Of a stretch of DNA of 64,000 nucleotides, positions 35,431 to 44,414 are shown piece after piece. This DNA is from Bog-473 sp963821755 (GTDB lineage: Bacteria; Actinomycetota; Acidimicrobiia; Acidimicrobiales; RAAP-2). Below the pieces are notes generated by a model that saw only the letters and a list, made by a program, of their open reading frames with translations, made no database searches and had not been told where the DNA came from. Every line of letters begins with the position of its first letter. The first letter of the stretch is position 1. The position numbers and the translations under genes are program-made. Location of the stretch: positions 930,001-994,000 of the forward strand of contig CAWGEX010000003.1 of NCBI GenBank assembly GCA_963821755.1. The letters are read 5' to 3'.

Positions 35431-36618
35431 GTGCGAATTATGCGAAGAGGCAGCATTGGGGGGCTGGCAGCCATCTTGCTCATGGGAACGATCGTGACGA
35501 GCGTTTCTACAGCAACAGCGGCGACAGGTCCGAGCAATCTGTCGACGAAATCGTTCACGAACAACTTTGCCGTCATGAGCACGCTCAAGCCGTTGGCACA
35601 GTCGGGCAAAGGCAAGGTGGCCGCGATTCTCCCCGACACGGTGAGTTCGACCCGGTATGTGGAATTCGATGCGCCGGACATCACCAGGGCGCTCAAAGCG
35701 GCCGGATTGACCACGTCGCAGATCATCGTGCAGAACGCACTGGGGAGTGACGCGACGCAACTCACTGATGCTCAGACGGACATCACCAACGGAGCGACGG
35801 TGCTCTTGGTGGACCCGATCGACCAGGGAGTTGGACAGTCGATTGAGAGCTACGCCAAGTCGCACGGGGTCGATGTCGTCGACTACGACCGTCTGACTCT
35901 GGGAGGAAGCCGCGAGTACTACGTGAGCTTCAACAACGTCCAGGTCGGCAAGTTGATCGGTCAAGGCCTGGTGAGCTGCGTGGCCGCGTGGAACGTGAAG
36001 AAGCCCCAAGTGGTCGTCATGCACGGAGCCGCCACGGACAACAACGCCACCCTTTTCGCCCAGGGGTACAATGGCGTGCTCAAGCCCTTCTTCCAGTCCA
36101 AGAAGTGGGTCGACGTCACCAATACAGCCGACACATGGGACCCACCGACCGCTGAAACCGAGTTCCAGGAGGCCTACACGGCTCACTCGAACATCAACTC
36201 AGCCCTGATTCCCAACGACGAGTCCGGTTCCCCGATCATCACGTACTTGCAGTCGCTCCACGTGGCGCCCAAGACGTTCCCCACGACGGGACAGGACGCC
36301 ACGTTGACGGGGTTGGACAACGTGTTGGCGGGATACCAGTGCGGGACCGCCTACAAGCCCATCTATCTGGAAGCAGAGGCCGCCTCGGCGCTCGCCTTGT
36401 ACCTGCGAGCCGGAAAGACGCCGCCGTCGAGTCTGGCCAATGGAAAGTCCACCGACACCGTGAGCAGCACATCGGTTCCATCTGTCCTCTTGACTCCCAC
36501 ATGGGTCACGACGAAGAACATGAACTCGACCGTCATCAAGGATCAGTTCGTGCCGGCAGCGCAGCTGTGCGCCGGGTCTTTCGCCGCTGATTGCCAAGCT
36601 GCGGGAATCACTCCATAA
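35431..36618 (+). CDS. sugar ABC transporter substrate-binding protein (periplasmic-binding-protein 4 type)
   Basis: About 395 residues with a signal peptide (MRRGSIGGLAAILLMGTIVTS) and the fold of xylose/ribose-type binding proteins: KVAAILPDTVSSTRYVEFDAPD, GATVLLVDPIDQGVGQ, VDVVDYDRLTLGG and a late FPTTGQDATLTGLDNVLAGYQ. It would capture a sugar outside the membrane for the permease at 37551. The GTG at 35431 has GGGGG seven bases upstream; the frame is open to 35386 and an ATG lies at 35440. A large hairpin follows the gene. Confidence 0.88.
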   Translation: MRIMRRGSIGGLAAILLMGTIVTSVSTATAATGPSNLSTKSFTNNFAVMSTLKPLAQSGKGKVAAILPDTVSSTRYVEFDAPDITRALKAAGLTTSQIIVQNALGSDATQLTDAQTDITNGATVLLVDPIDQGVGQSIESYAKSHGVDVVDYDRLTLGGSREYYVSFNNVQVGKLIGQGLVSCVAAWNVKKPQVVVMHGAATDNNATLFAQGYNGVLKPFFQSKKWVDVTNTADTWDPPTAETEFQEAYTAHSNINSALIPNDESGSPIITYLQSLHVAPKTFPTTGQDATLTGLDNVLAGYQCGTAYKPIYLEAEAASALALYLRAGKTPPSSLANGKSTDTVSSTSVPSVLLTPTWVTTKNMNSTVIKDQFVPAAQLCAGSFAADCQAAGITP

Positions 36619-36682
36619 GAGAGGCGTTCGGACGCCCGTCTTCGGGCGATCGCATAGAGTTCGAGGCGTACTCGAAGCCGTA

Positions 36683-36716
36683 GCCCGCCCCTCCCCCAAA
36701 CGGGGGAGGGGCGGGC
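36683..36716 (+). promoter_or_regulatory. 15-bp perfect GC hairpin between binding-protein and ATPase genes
   Basis: GCCCGCCCCTCCCCC (36683-36697) is followed by a four-base AAAC loop and its exact complement (36702-36716). There is no T-run after it, and the ATPase ribosome-binding site begins eight bases on. This fits a processing/stability element or a leaky terminator that lets the binding protein be made in excess over the membrane components. Confidence 0.7.
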
Positions 36717-36737
36717 CGAACTCGAGGAGGGGTCACG

Positions 36738-37541
36738 ATGGCTGAGGAGAGCGCTGAACTCGACGGCGTACGCGAACCGCTGGTGCAGTTACGAGGCGTG
36801 ACGAAGTCCTTCGGCGCCGTGCAAGCGCTCACCGAGGTGGACCTCGACATACCAGCGGGCCGGGTGACCGCTCTGGTCGGCGACAACGGGGCCGGAAAGT
36901 CCAGCCTGGTAAAGACGATCTCGGGCCTGTGGGAACCCGATCAAGGAGAGATCCTCTGGCACGGTAAGCCCGTCCACCTCCGGGGGCCGAAGGATGCCGA
37001 GGATCTGGGGATCACCACCATCTATCAGGACCTTGCCCTTTGCGACAACCTTGACATTGTCCAGAACATGTTTCTCGGACACGAACTTCTGCGACGCTGG
37101 TCACTTGACGAGGCGACGATGGAGATCGCCGCCCGCAAGACCCTGACTGATCTCTCCGTCACCACCATTCGATCGATCCGTCAACCGGTAGAGTCTCTCT
37201 CCGGGGGCCAGCGGCAATCCGTGGCGGTGGCCAAGGCGGTGATGTCCAACGCCCAGCTGGTCATCATGGACGAGCCGACGGCGGCCCTCGGCGTCGCACA
37301 GACCCGCATGGTGCTGGATCTGATCAAACGGCTCGCCGACGGGTCGGTGACGGTGCTAATGATCTCGCACAACCTCAACGATGTCTTTGCGGTGGCCGAT
37401 CAGATCGCCATCCTGCGTCTCGGCCGCATGGTCACGGTCGGTGCGGCCTCCGATTTCGACAGCCAGGTGGTGGTCGATTTCATGACGACCGGTCGCTCGG
37501 ACCGGATGCCTGCCAACGGCGACACCAACGACGGACACTGA
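36738..37541 (+). CDS. sugar ABC transporter ATP-binding protein
   Basis: A 267-residue single-domain ATPase of the carbohydrate-uptake class: Walker A GDNGAGKSS, Q-loop TIYQDLALCDNL, signature LSGGQRQSVAVAKAV and Walker B LVIMDEPTAALG. Most sugar importers of this type have a double-length ATPase; the one-domain form resembles the FrcA/XylG-short group and would work as a homodimer. GAGGAGGGGTCACG precedes the ATG. It sits between the binding protein and the permease. Confidence 0.92.
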   Translation: MAEESAELDGVREPLVQLRGVTKSFGAVQALTEVDLDIPAGRVTALVGDNGAGKSSLVKTISGLWEPDQGEILWHGKPVHLRGPKDAEDLGITTIYQDLALCDNLDIVQNMFLGHELLRRWSLDEATMEIAARKTLTDLSVTTIRSIRQPVESLSGGQRQSVAVAKAVMSNAQLVIMDEPTAALGVAQTRMVLDLIKRLADGSVTVLMISHNLNDVFAVADQIAILRLGRMVTVGAASDFDSQVVVDFMTTGRSDRMPANGDTNDGH

Positions 37542-37550
37542 GGAGGAGTC

Positions 37551-38900
37551 TTGGACAACCCCACAGCCGGTACGGAAGCCGCCTCCGAGTCGGAGCCATC
37601 TGCGCCCGCCGACAGCGTTGATATGGACTCGGGCGGAGCTCCCGATGTCGCAGTCATCGCAGCCGCCCCCGATGTCCTGGCCGGCTCGCTGAGCGAGTTC
37701 GTCGCCGCCTGGTGGAGGCGGATCCGCGCCGGCGAGAGCGGCGCCCTCCCCATCCTGGCCGGCCTCGTCGTCATCATCGTGATCTTCCAGATTCAACAAC
37801 CGAAGTTCCTGTCGGCCGGCAATATTGTCAACCTTCTGGTGCAGGCGGCCTTCTTCATCTTGCTTGGCCTGGCTGAGATATATGCACTGCTCTTGAGCGA
37901 GATCGACCTGTCGGTTGGCTTCGTCGGCGCGGTTGGCGCAGCCATCGTCGCTGCGTTGATCTCGCCTCCGTACAACTGGCCGTGGTGGGCCGGCGTGATC
38001 GTGGGCCTGGCCGCGACCGCGGTGATTGGAGCGTTGCAAGGCACGCTCATCACGAGGCTCCACCTTCCTTCGTTCGTCGTGACCCTCGCCGGGCTTCTGG
38101 GATGGGCCGGCGTCCTGATCTTCATCTTCGATTCCGACAAGGGGGCCGTCGGTGGCGTGATCAGTGTCAGCTCCAACAAGGTGATCTACAACTTGGTCAA
38201 TGGGAACATGAGCCCCGTGACCAGCTGGATTCTCCTGGTCGTGCTGGTGGGACTCTTCGCCTTCTTCTCCATTCTGAAAACCGTTCGACGCCGGTCGCAG
38301 GGACTCGCCGCTCCCCCGCTGAGCATCACCATCGCCACGATCATCCTCGCCGCTGCCGCCGGCGTCGCCCTGGTGATCGTGTGCAATATCAACCGGGGCG
38401 TTCTGGTGCCTCTCCGCGGTGTCCCGTGGGTCGTCCCCTTCGTCCTGTTTGTCGTCGCGGCAGCTTCCCTGCTGCTCAGTCGGACCCGGACCGGTCGGTA
38501 CATCTATGCGATCGGGGGCAGTCCCGAGGCGGCTCGTCGGGCCGGCATCAATGTGACCCGGATCCGCACCATCGCCTTCACCCTCGCCAGCTTCACCGCC
38601 GGTCTAGCGGGCATCGTGTACATGTCGCGGCTGGGTTCAATTTCAGTCGGGTTCGACGGTGGGACCTACGTCCTCTACGCCGTCGCCGCCGCGGTCATTG
38701 GTGGCGCCAGCCTCTTCGGAGGCCGTGGGAAGGCAGTGCACGCTCTGCTGGGAGGGGTCGTGATCGCGGCGGTGTACAACGGGCTCGCTCTGCTCGGCAT
38801 CAGCACGGCTGGCACGGAGATCGCCACTGCACTCGTTCTCCTGGCCGCCGTGTCAGTCGATTCCCTGGTCCGCCGTCGCAGCGCTTCGTCCCGGACCTGA
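37551..38900 (+). CDS. sugar ABC transporter permease
   Basis: A 449-residue BPD_transp_2-type permease with about ten helices and the family marks LLLSEIDLSVGFVGAVGAAI, RTGRYIYAIGGSPEAARRAGI and AAAVIGGASLFGGRGKAVHALLGG. The first ~65 residues are acidic and Ser/Pro-rich and predicted cytoplasmic, longer than usual. The start is a TTG preceded by AGGAGGAG, nine bases after the ATPase stop. With its two neighbours it forms a xylose/ribose-type importer. Confidence 0.9.
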   Translation: MDNPTAGTEAASESEPSAPADSVDMDSGGAPDVAVIAAAPDVLAGSLSEFVAAWWRRIRAGESGALPILAGLVVIIVIFQIQQPKFLSAGNIVNLLVQAAFFILLGLAEIYALLLSEIDLSVGFVGAVGAAIVAALISPPYNWPWWAGVIVGLAATAVIGALQGTLITRLHLPSFVVTLAGLLGWAGVLIFIFDSDKGAVGGVISVSSNKVIYNLVNGNMSPVTSWILLVVLVGLFAFFSILKTVRRRSQGLAAPPLSITIATIILAAAAGVALVIVCNINRGVLVPLRGVPWVVPFVLFVVAAASLLLSRTRTGRYIYAIGGSPEAARRAGINVTRIRTIAFTLASFTAGLAGIVYMSRLGSISVGFDGGTYVLYAVAAAVIGGASLFGGRGKAVHALLGGVVIAAVYNGLALLGISTAGTEIATALVLLAAVSVDSLVRRRSASSRT

Positions 38901-39025
38901 GCACGCCACGTGAGTGGTGACACGTCGACCGCACCGTCGCCTCGGCCGGGAGGTGTCCTCCTACTTTGTGGCGCATGATCACCCTCGAGGAGAGGACGCC
39001 GACATGATGCAGTCATGAAGCAGGC

Positions 39026-40054
39026 ATGAAAACACAACCAGAACTGATGCAGGGCTGGGCCGTCGACGCCCCGGGGCCCATCGACTCACACCCCCTCACC
39101 CAGATCACCCGCGCCGTGCCCGTCCCCCAGCCGGGTCACATCCGCCTCCGTGTCAAGGTCTGCGGGGTGTGCCGCACCGATCTCCACCTGGCAGAGGGTG
39201 ATCTGCCTCCCAAGCACGATCGAGTTATCCCAGGCCACGAGGTGGTGGGCATCGTCGACGACCTCGGACCGGGCTCTGTCCGCTTCAGCCCGGGAGACCG
39301 AGTCGGTGTGCCCTGGCTCGCTCAGACCTGTGGCGTGTGCCGGTTCTGTGTGACCGGACGGGAGAATCTGTGCATCGCTCCCCTCTTCACCGGGTGGGAC
39401 CTCGATGGGGGCTATACCGACTACGTGGTAGTGGACGAGCGCTATGCCTACGCCATTCCCGCCGCCTTCAGCGACCAGGAGGCAGCTCCGCTCTTGTGCG
39501 CCGGAATCATCGGCTACCGCGCCCTTCGTCGATCGAATCTGCCCAAGGGGGGAAGTCTGGGCATCTACGGCTACGGCGGATCAGCGCATTTGACCGCCCA
39601 AATCGCGCTGTTCGAGGGGGCTCGAGTCCATGTGTTCACCCGATCCCCCGAAGCGCGAGCGCTGGCCCTCGACCTCGGGGCCACCAGCGTCGGTGAGACC
39701 GACGCCGATCCGCCCGAACCGCTGGATTCCGCCATCCTCTTTGCGCCGGTCGGGAGCCTGGTTCCGACCGCGCTCGCCGCGCTCGATCGCGGCGGCACTC
39801 TGGCCGTCGCCGGCATCTACCTGAGCGACATCCCGGTACTGAACTACGAGGAGCATCTCTTCGAGGAGCGCTCACTGGTCAGCGTGACGGCGAATACGCG
39901 AGCCGACGGCGAGGAATTTCTCAGGCTCGCTGCCCAGATCCCGATCCAAGTCTCGACCGTGGCCTACCGCCTCAACCAAGCAAACCACGCGCTTTCCGAT
40001 TTGGCCCACGATCGGGTCAACGGGGCGGCTGTTCTGGTCAACCCGTCGGGGTAG
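39026..40054 (+). CDS. zinc-dependent alcohol dehydrogenase family protein
   Basis: A 342-residue medium-chain dehydrogenase. Catalytic zinc ligands lie in CGVCRTDLH and IPGHEVVGIV, the structural zinc site in CGVCRFCVTGRENLC, and the coenzyme domain has IYGYGGSAHLTAQIA. The last motif departs from the usual GxGxxG, as in the AdhP-like 'zinc-binding alcohol dehydrogenase family protein' group. It is convergent with the sigma factor gene (four bases apart). Dehydrogenases are typical neighbours of ECF41 sigma factors. Confidence 0.9.
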   Translation: MKTQPELMQGWAVDAPGPIDSHPLTQITRAVPVPQPGHIRLRVKVCGVCRTDLHLAEGDLPPKHDRVIPGHEVVGIVDDLGPGSVRFSPGDRVGVPWLAQTCGVCRFCVTGRENLCIAPLFTGWDLDGGYTDYVVVDERYAYAIPAAFSDQEAAPLLCAGIIGYRALRRSNLPKGGSLGIYGYGGSAHLTAQIALFEGARVHVFTRSPEARALALDLGATSVGETDADPPEPLDSAILFAPVGSLVPTALAALDRGGTLAVAGIYLSDIPVLNYEEHLFEERSLVSVTANTRADGEEFLRLAAQIPIQVSTVAYRLNQANHALSDLAHDRVNGAAVLVNPSG

Positions 40055-40057
40055 CAA

Positions 40058-40975
40058 TCACGGGGTGGCGGCGGAGAGCTGGGAGCCCAGGAAGCCGATC
40101 TTCTCCGGATCGGCCAGCCCGTCCAATTCGGTGATGAGGCCGTTCTCGACCGTCAGCATCACGACCGCCCACAGCCGCCGATCCTTGAAAGCCAGCACAA
40201 TCGTCGGACCCCCCATCGGGCTGACCACCAGTGTGGTGCGTGCCATGTAGCGCAGGAGATTGGCGGCCACTCCGGAGGAGCCACGGAAGACCTGCCCCGT
40301 CCTCGGGTCGGACGGCCCGAGGTCGATCACTCCGGTGACATCCGGATCGAGTGTGCGGATCAGCGTGGCCAGGTCACCGCTGGCGCAGGCCTCCATGAAC
40401 TTTTCGGCCACCTCCCTGTGTTCGGGCGTGCTCACCGCGGCCCGACCGTGGGGATGCTCCTGCTCAATTTTCCCACGCGCCCGCGCCGCCAGTTGCCGGC
40501 AGGACTGTGCGGGTCGACCGAGGGTGTCGCCGACGGCGTCGAACGGCAGTCGGAAGATGTCATGCAGCACGAAGGCGACCCGTTCCGCCGGGGACAACCG
40601 CTGAAGCACGACCAGCAAGGCCAGACGGACCTCATCGTCCAGCGTGACGCGATCGGCCGGGTCGACCGGTGCCGCCCCGAGCGGCCCACCCCCGGCCATC
40701 TCAAAGACAGCGACGTCGTGCACTTGTTCGTGGCGGGCACGCGCCGATCGGATCTGATCCAGGCAGATCCGGCTGGTGACCACGGTGAGCCAGCCCCGCT
40801 CGTCCTCTATCCGATCGAACCCGCTGTCGGCCAGGCGAGAGAACGCCACCTGCACGGCGTCCTCGGCCGCCCCGATGTCGCCCAGCATGCCGAAGGCCAG
40901 CCCGATCAGGTGGGTGCGGTGCAGGCGCCACGCATCGGCGAAGCGGGTCTCTCCCGGTGTCTCTTCTTTCATCAT
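40058..40975 (-). CDS. ECF41/SigJ-like sigma factor with C-terminal SnoaL-type domain
   Basis: About 305 residues: sigma2 (DAWRLHRTHLIGLAFGMLGD...DAVQVAFSRLAD), sigma4 (LQRLSPAERVAFVLHDIFRLPFDAVGDTLG) and an NTF2/SnoaL-like C-terminal domain (FMEACASGDLATLIRTLDPDV) that in ECF41 proteins acts as a built-in regulator in place of an anti-sigma factor. The C-terminal NPDKL motif appears as DPEKI; the DGGGK motif is replaced by IDLGPSD. The frame is open to 41125, but the promoter match at 41034-41060 lies inside that extension, so the ATG at 40975 (or 40972) is chosen. Confidence 0.88.
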   Translation of the reverse strand: MMKEETPGETRFADAWRLHRTHLIGLAFGMLGDIGAAEDAVQVAFSRLADSGFDRIEDERGWLTVVTSRICLDQIRSARARHEQVHDVAVFEMAGGGPLGAAPVDPADRVTLDDEVRLALLVVLQRLSPAERVAFVLHDIFRLPFDAVGDTLGRPAQSCRQLAARARGKIEQEHPHGRAAVSTPEHREVAEKFMEACASGDLATLIRTLDPDVTGVIDLGPSDPRTGQVFRGSSGVAANLLRYMARTTLVVSPMGGPTIVLAFKDRRLWAVVMLTVENGLITELDGLADPEKIGFLGSQLSAATP

Positions 40976-41033
40976 GTGGATCCACCCTAGGAAATGCTCG
41001 GAGAGCGCCGCCCTGGCGCCCTCCCACTGGTAG

Positions 41034-41060
41034 GACGAGCCCGGGACGCCAGATGTGACA
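41034..41060 (-). promoter_or_regulatory. ECF41-type promoter driving the sigma factor gene
   Basis: On the minus strand TGTCACA (41060-41054) is followed after 16 bases by CGTC (41037-41034), the published ECF41 -35/-10 pattern. It predicts a transcript start near 41026 and a leader of about 50 bases before the ATG at 40975, so the sigma factor would activate itself. Confidence 0.65.
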
Positions 41061-41071
41061 AAAAAGTTTCT

Positions 41072-41098
41072 TGTCACGGTTTCCCAGCGGATCTCGTC
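41072..41098 (+). promoter_or_regulatory. ECF41-type promoter driving the glyoxalase-ABC exporter operon
   Basis: TGTCACG (41072-41078), 16 bases, then CGTC (41095-41098). It predicts a start near 41106 and a 30-base leader to the ATG at 41138. Together with the divergent site the two -35 elements form an inverted repeat, GTGACAA-N9-TTGTCAC (41055-41077). Confidence 0.62.
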
Positions 41099-41137
41099 CT
41101 CCTCAGTAGAACATCCGACATCCACGGGAGGGTCACC

Positions 41138-41530
41138 ATGGAGCTAGTGCAGAGCCGGGTCGTCACCGATGACGTGGCCGGAATGGCCACCTTCTACGCC
41201 AGATTGGTCGGCACGTCGATCATCCCCAACGACTACTACGTCGAGGTTCCGACCGGTGGCATGTCGGTCGGGTTCTCGAAGTGCCACTTCACCGAGACCG
41301 AGTACCTCCACGCCGGCGATCGGCCGGGCCGTGACGTCCTGAGCGGTGAGGTGATCCTGGACTTCCGCGTGGACGATGTCGACAGGGAATTCATGCGCAT
41401 CGACCAATTGGGCGTCGAGTGGGTGCTCCCACCCACCACCCAGCCGTGGGGCAGCCGGTCGATGGTCTTCCAGGACCCTGCAGGCAACCTCGTCAATGTC
41501 TTTTCACCAACAGAAGGAGAACTGCAATGA
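41138..41530 (+). CDS. glyoxalase/VOC superfamily protein
   Basis: A 130-residue VOC-fold protein with two beta-alpha-beta-beta-beta modules: VVTDDVAGMATFYARLVG at the start and MVFQDPAGNLVNVFSP at the end. It may be a dioxygenase, a lyase or a drug-binding protein. The ATG has GGGAGGGT upstream and follows a predicted ECF41 promoter; the stop overlaps the ATPase start (ATGA). It is predicted to be part of the sigma factor's regulon. Confidence 0.85.
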   Translation: MELVQSRVVTDDVAGMATFYARLVGTSIIPNDYYVEVPTGGMSVGFSKCHFTETEYLHAGDRPGRDVLSGEVILDFRVDDVDREFMRIDQLGVEWVLPPTTQPWGSRSMVFQDPAGNLVNVFSPTEGELQ

Positions 41531-42478
41531 CTGTCCCCAACGCCGTACAGGCAGAGAACCTCGTCAAGACCTACGACGGCGACGTCCAGGCGGTGAAGGG
41601 CATCACCTTCGAGGTCGGAGCCGGTGAAGCGTTTGGCCTGCTCGGCCCCAACGGGGCCGGGAAGACGACGACCATCGGAATGCTCAACACGACGGTCACA
41701 CCAACCTCGGGTCGAGCGCGCCTCGGAGGCATCGACGTGGCGGTGGACCCCATGGGCACTCGCGCCATCACCAGTGTCGTGTTCCAGGACACCGTGGTCG
41801 ACCAGCCACTCACCGGCCGCCAGAACCTTCAGCTGCATATGAAACTGTGGGGAGTCGACCCGGCCGAGGGGCAGAGCCGGTTCGACGAACTGACCCGCAC
41901 CGTCGGCATCGCCGACATCGTGGACCGGGTGGTATCCACCTACAGCGGTGGCCAGCGACGCCGCATGGAGATCGTCCGCGGCGCTCCTGTCGGCACCCAA
42001 GGTGCTGTTCCTGGATGAACCCACGGTCGGGCTCGACACCCGGATCCGGCACGACCTCTTCGACATCATCGCCACTCTGCGCGAGAGGACGGGCGTCACC
42101 ATCATCATGACCACCCACTACCTCGATGAGGCCGAGCGCCTCTGTGATCGCCTCGGCGTGGTCGACGCCGGTCGTCTGGTGGCGTGCGATACACCGGCCA
42201 ACCTGCTGGCCATGGTGGGCAACGAGGTCCTCGAGTTACGGGTGGACGATGCCGACGCGAGCTCGGAACTGCTCCAACGTGGTGGCGTGGCGGCCGACGA
42301 CATGCTGGCCATCGGCGGCACGCTCACCGTTTCCCTGCGGGGAATGCCCGGTGCCCACGTGCTGGCTCTCCTGGCCGAACGTTCGATTCCCGTCCGCTCT
42401 GTCACCTCCCGCCCACCGTCGCTCGACGACGTCTACCTCCACCTCACCGGCGGTCGCATGACCGTCGACGCCGCCTGA
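41527..42478 (+). pseudogene. DrrA-type ABC transporter ATPase, interrupted by a one-base frameshift
   Basis: The first frame carries Walker A GPNGAGKTTTIGML and signature YSGGQRRRMEIVR, then runs out of phase; the second frame continues with ALLSAPKVLFLDEPTVGLD (Walker B), the H-loop MTTHYLDEAERL and the DrrA C-terminus. Removing one G of the GG at 41980-41981 rejoins them as ...EIVRALLSAPK. A single inserted base, real or from assembly, is the simplest reading. If restored the protein has about 317 residues and pairs with the permease at 42491. ATG overlaps the glyoxalase stop. Confidence 0.85.
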
Positions 42479-42490
42479 AAGGAACTTCAC

Positions 42491-43342
42491 ATGACCACGA
42501 CCGCACTCTCGGTACCAACGATCACCGCAACGCCCCGAGCCCGGAAAGCCAGCGTCATACCGACGCTCGCTTTCCGGCGCCTTGCACTCACGGTCCGAAC
42601 GCCTCGGTCCCTGGTGGCCCCCCTGCTCACGCCCGTCCTGTTCGCCTTGGTCATCGCCCCCGCGCTGGCCAACTCGGTGGCGTCACCGGCCCAGCGCTCC
42701 ACCTACATGACGTACATCGCATTGGCCACCGCCGGCCTGCTGATTCCCCTCAACTGCATGTTCTCGGGCATAGGCGTCATCGTCGACAGGCAGCAGGGGG
42801 CCGCGCGCGAGCTGTTGGTGGCCCCGATCAGACGTTCCTCCATTGTGCTCGGCAACCTGGTGGCCGCGCTGGCCATCACCGCGTTGCAGTTGGCGGTGCT
42901 GATCGGAGCCTCGGCGCTTCGGGGGGCCCAGTACGAGACCACCAGCCGCGTGTTCTGGTTCGTCGCGGCCGCGCTGCTGTTCGCCATCGTCATGTACGGC
43001 ATGGCCGAGATCCTGGCGGCGCGTGTACCCAGTACCGAGGAGTACGTCGGCATATTGCCGGCCATCGCCATCGTCCCTTTCTTCTTCGCTGGGTCCTTGT
43101 TCCCGATCACCGCGTTGCCACCCTGGCTGGCCGACGTGGCCCGGGTGCTCCCGCTGACCCACTCTCTGGCGCTCTTCCGCTACGGACTCACGTCGACCAG
43201 TGGGAGCCAGGCACTGCACAACATCTGGGGCATGCACAGCGCCGCGACCATGGCGGTGCTTTCCCTGGGTGTCGTGGCGCTGTACGCCATCGTGATACTC
43301 GGTCTGGCAATCCGACTTTTCACCAGGGCGGGAAAGAGCTGA
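42491..43342 (+). CDS. ABC-2 type transporter permease (DrrB-like)
   Basis: A 283-residue permease with six predicted helices. DrrB-type motifs include RTPRSLVAPLLTPVLFALVIAP, IVDRQQGAARELLVAPIRRSSIVLGN and FFFAGSLFPITALPPWLADVARVLPLTHSLALFRYG. It begins 12 bases after the ATPase stop with GAAAGGAACTTCAC as ribosome-binding site. If the ATPase is truly frameshifted, this exporter would be inactive. Confidence 0.9.
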   Translation: MTTTALSVPTITATPRARKASVIPTLAFRRLALTVRTPRSLVAPLLTPVLFALVIAPALANSVASPAQRSTYMTYIALATAGLLIPLNCMFSGIGVIVDRQQGAARELLVAPIRRSSIVLGNLVAALAITALQLAVLIGASALRGAQYETTSRVFWFVAAALLFAIVMYGMAEILAARVPSTEEYVGILPAIAIVPFFFAGSLFPITALPPWLADVARVLPLTHSLALFRYGLTSTSGSQALHNIWGMHSAATMAVLSLGVVALYAIVILGLAIRLFTRAGKS

Positions 43343-43397
43343 GGCGCTCCGGCCGGGATGGAAACGCCCGGCGGGCCCGTGTGGACGATGGTGTCCG

Positions 43398-44039
43398 TCA
43401 GGACACGGCGGCCATTCGGGTGTCCGCTCCAAATCGGATCGTGACGCCGTCTCGGCGCATGGTCCGCACGAACCACCAGATCGAAAGCCCGATTGCCCCG
43501 GCGGTCAACGACAACGAAATGCCCGTGCGCTCGATGGGGAAGGCGTTGGCAGGCGCGGTAAGGAGCAGCCAGAGGACGACGGCACCATTGAGGAACATGG
43601 CGATCGCCCAGAGGAATGAGACCCGAACAAAGAATCGGTGCACGGCAGTGTGCGCGAGCAGTTCGGGTCCGAGGGGACAGAAGTCGTGGGTGAATCGTTG
43701 GGTGAACGGTCGGCCCAGAAGGGCCGAGCAGACCAGCACCAGCGACGCGAGGAACGTGCTCGCCGTCGGCTGAATGAAGTAGAGGAACACGCTTCCCGTG
43801 ATGAAGGAGATGATCGTTCGAATCATCAGCAACGCGGTTCCGACGAGGAGCAATGTAGACACTCGCTCGTGTCGTACGAGTCGGCGAATGATCACTGAAA
43901 AGGACCAGATCAGTGCGCCCACCAGCGCTCCGCGGAATCCGGCAACTAGCAAGAGCAGGTAGTAGGCCGCGACGGGAGCGACCACGCTCTCAAGAACGAT
44001 GGGGGCCGCGTGGCCCAAGATGAGTCGAGTCGCGGGCAT
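43398..44039 (-). CDS. VC0807-like integral membrane protein
   Basis: A ~213-residue protein with about six helices. The layout ILGHAAPIVLESVVAPVAAYYLLLLVAG, then a short RRLVRHERVS loop and RPFTQRFTHDFCPLG resembles the VC0807/intracellular-septation-like group, for which no function is firmly known. The frame is open to 44180; ATG at 44039 starts just before the first hydrophobic segment, while a TTG near 44130 would also do. Confidence 0.7.
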   Translation of the reverse strand: MPATRLILGHAAPIVLESVVAPVAAYYLLLLVAGFRGALVGALIWSFSVIIRRLVRHERVSTLLLVGTALLMIRTIISFITGSVFLYFIQPTASTFLASLVLVCSALLGRPFTQRFTHDFCPLGPELLAHTAVHRFFVRVSFLWAIAMFLNGAVVLWLLLTAPANAFPIERTGISLSLTAGAIGLSIWWFVRTMRRDGVTIRFGADTRMAAVS

Positions 44040-44180
44040 GTGGAGAACAGAGCCGCCGCGCCCATCCGGAAGTTCCGAGAAGCTCAGCGCCCGAAGTGCC
44101 CGTCGCCGAGTTCGAAGTGGACTGATGCTCAAGCCTACTACTCGCCTTGACGAACCGTTGGTCGGCCGGGCCTCCTGCAA

Positions 44181-44414
44181 TCACCTGATCCGGAGGCCCA
44201 CCGGCGGAAAGGCGGAAGAGGTCGCTGAGTAGGTCAATCCCCTCGTCCACTCCACGCTGTCGGAACCCGTGTGTCCGGTGTGTCCCAGCGTGCCGCCCTA
44301 CGGGCGGCGGTTGGCCCCAAAGAGGGCGACGGAGAGCGCTCCTGGGACGCGGCCGCTGACCGTCGGAAGTCTCGCTGAGCCCTGGCCGTCACGACCCTGA
44401 GACCTCGATGCTCT
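44181..44414. other. intergenic region with a hairpin
   Basis: No gene was seen. CCGCCC-TAC-GGGCGG at about 44293-44307 forms a compact hairpin without a T-run. Low information otherwise. Confidence 0.3.

Noticed and set aside
40976..41125. 50-residue N-terminal extension of the sigma factor
   Set aside because: It would place the ECF41-type promoter inside the coding region, and the extension has no sigma2 similarity.
42184..43773. 529-codon plus-strand frame over the ABC permease
   Set aside because: Overlaps two well-supported genes in another frame; His/Arg/Gly-rich and featureless.
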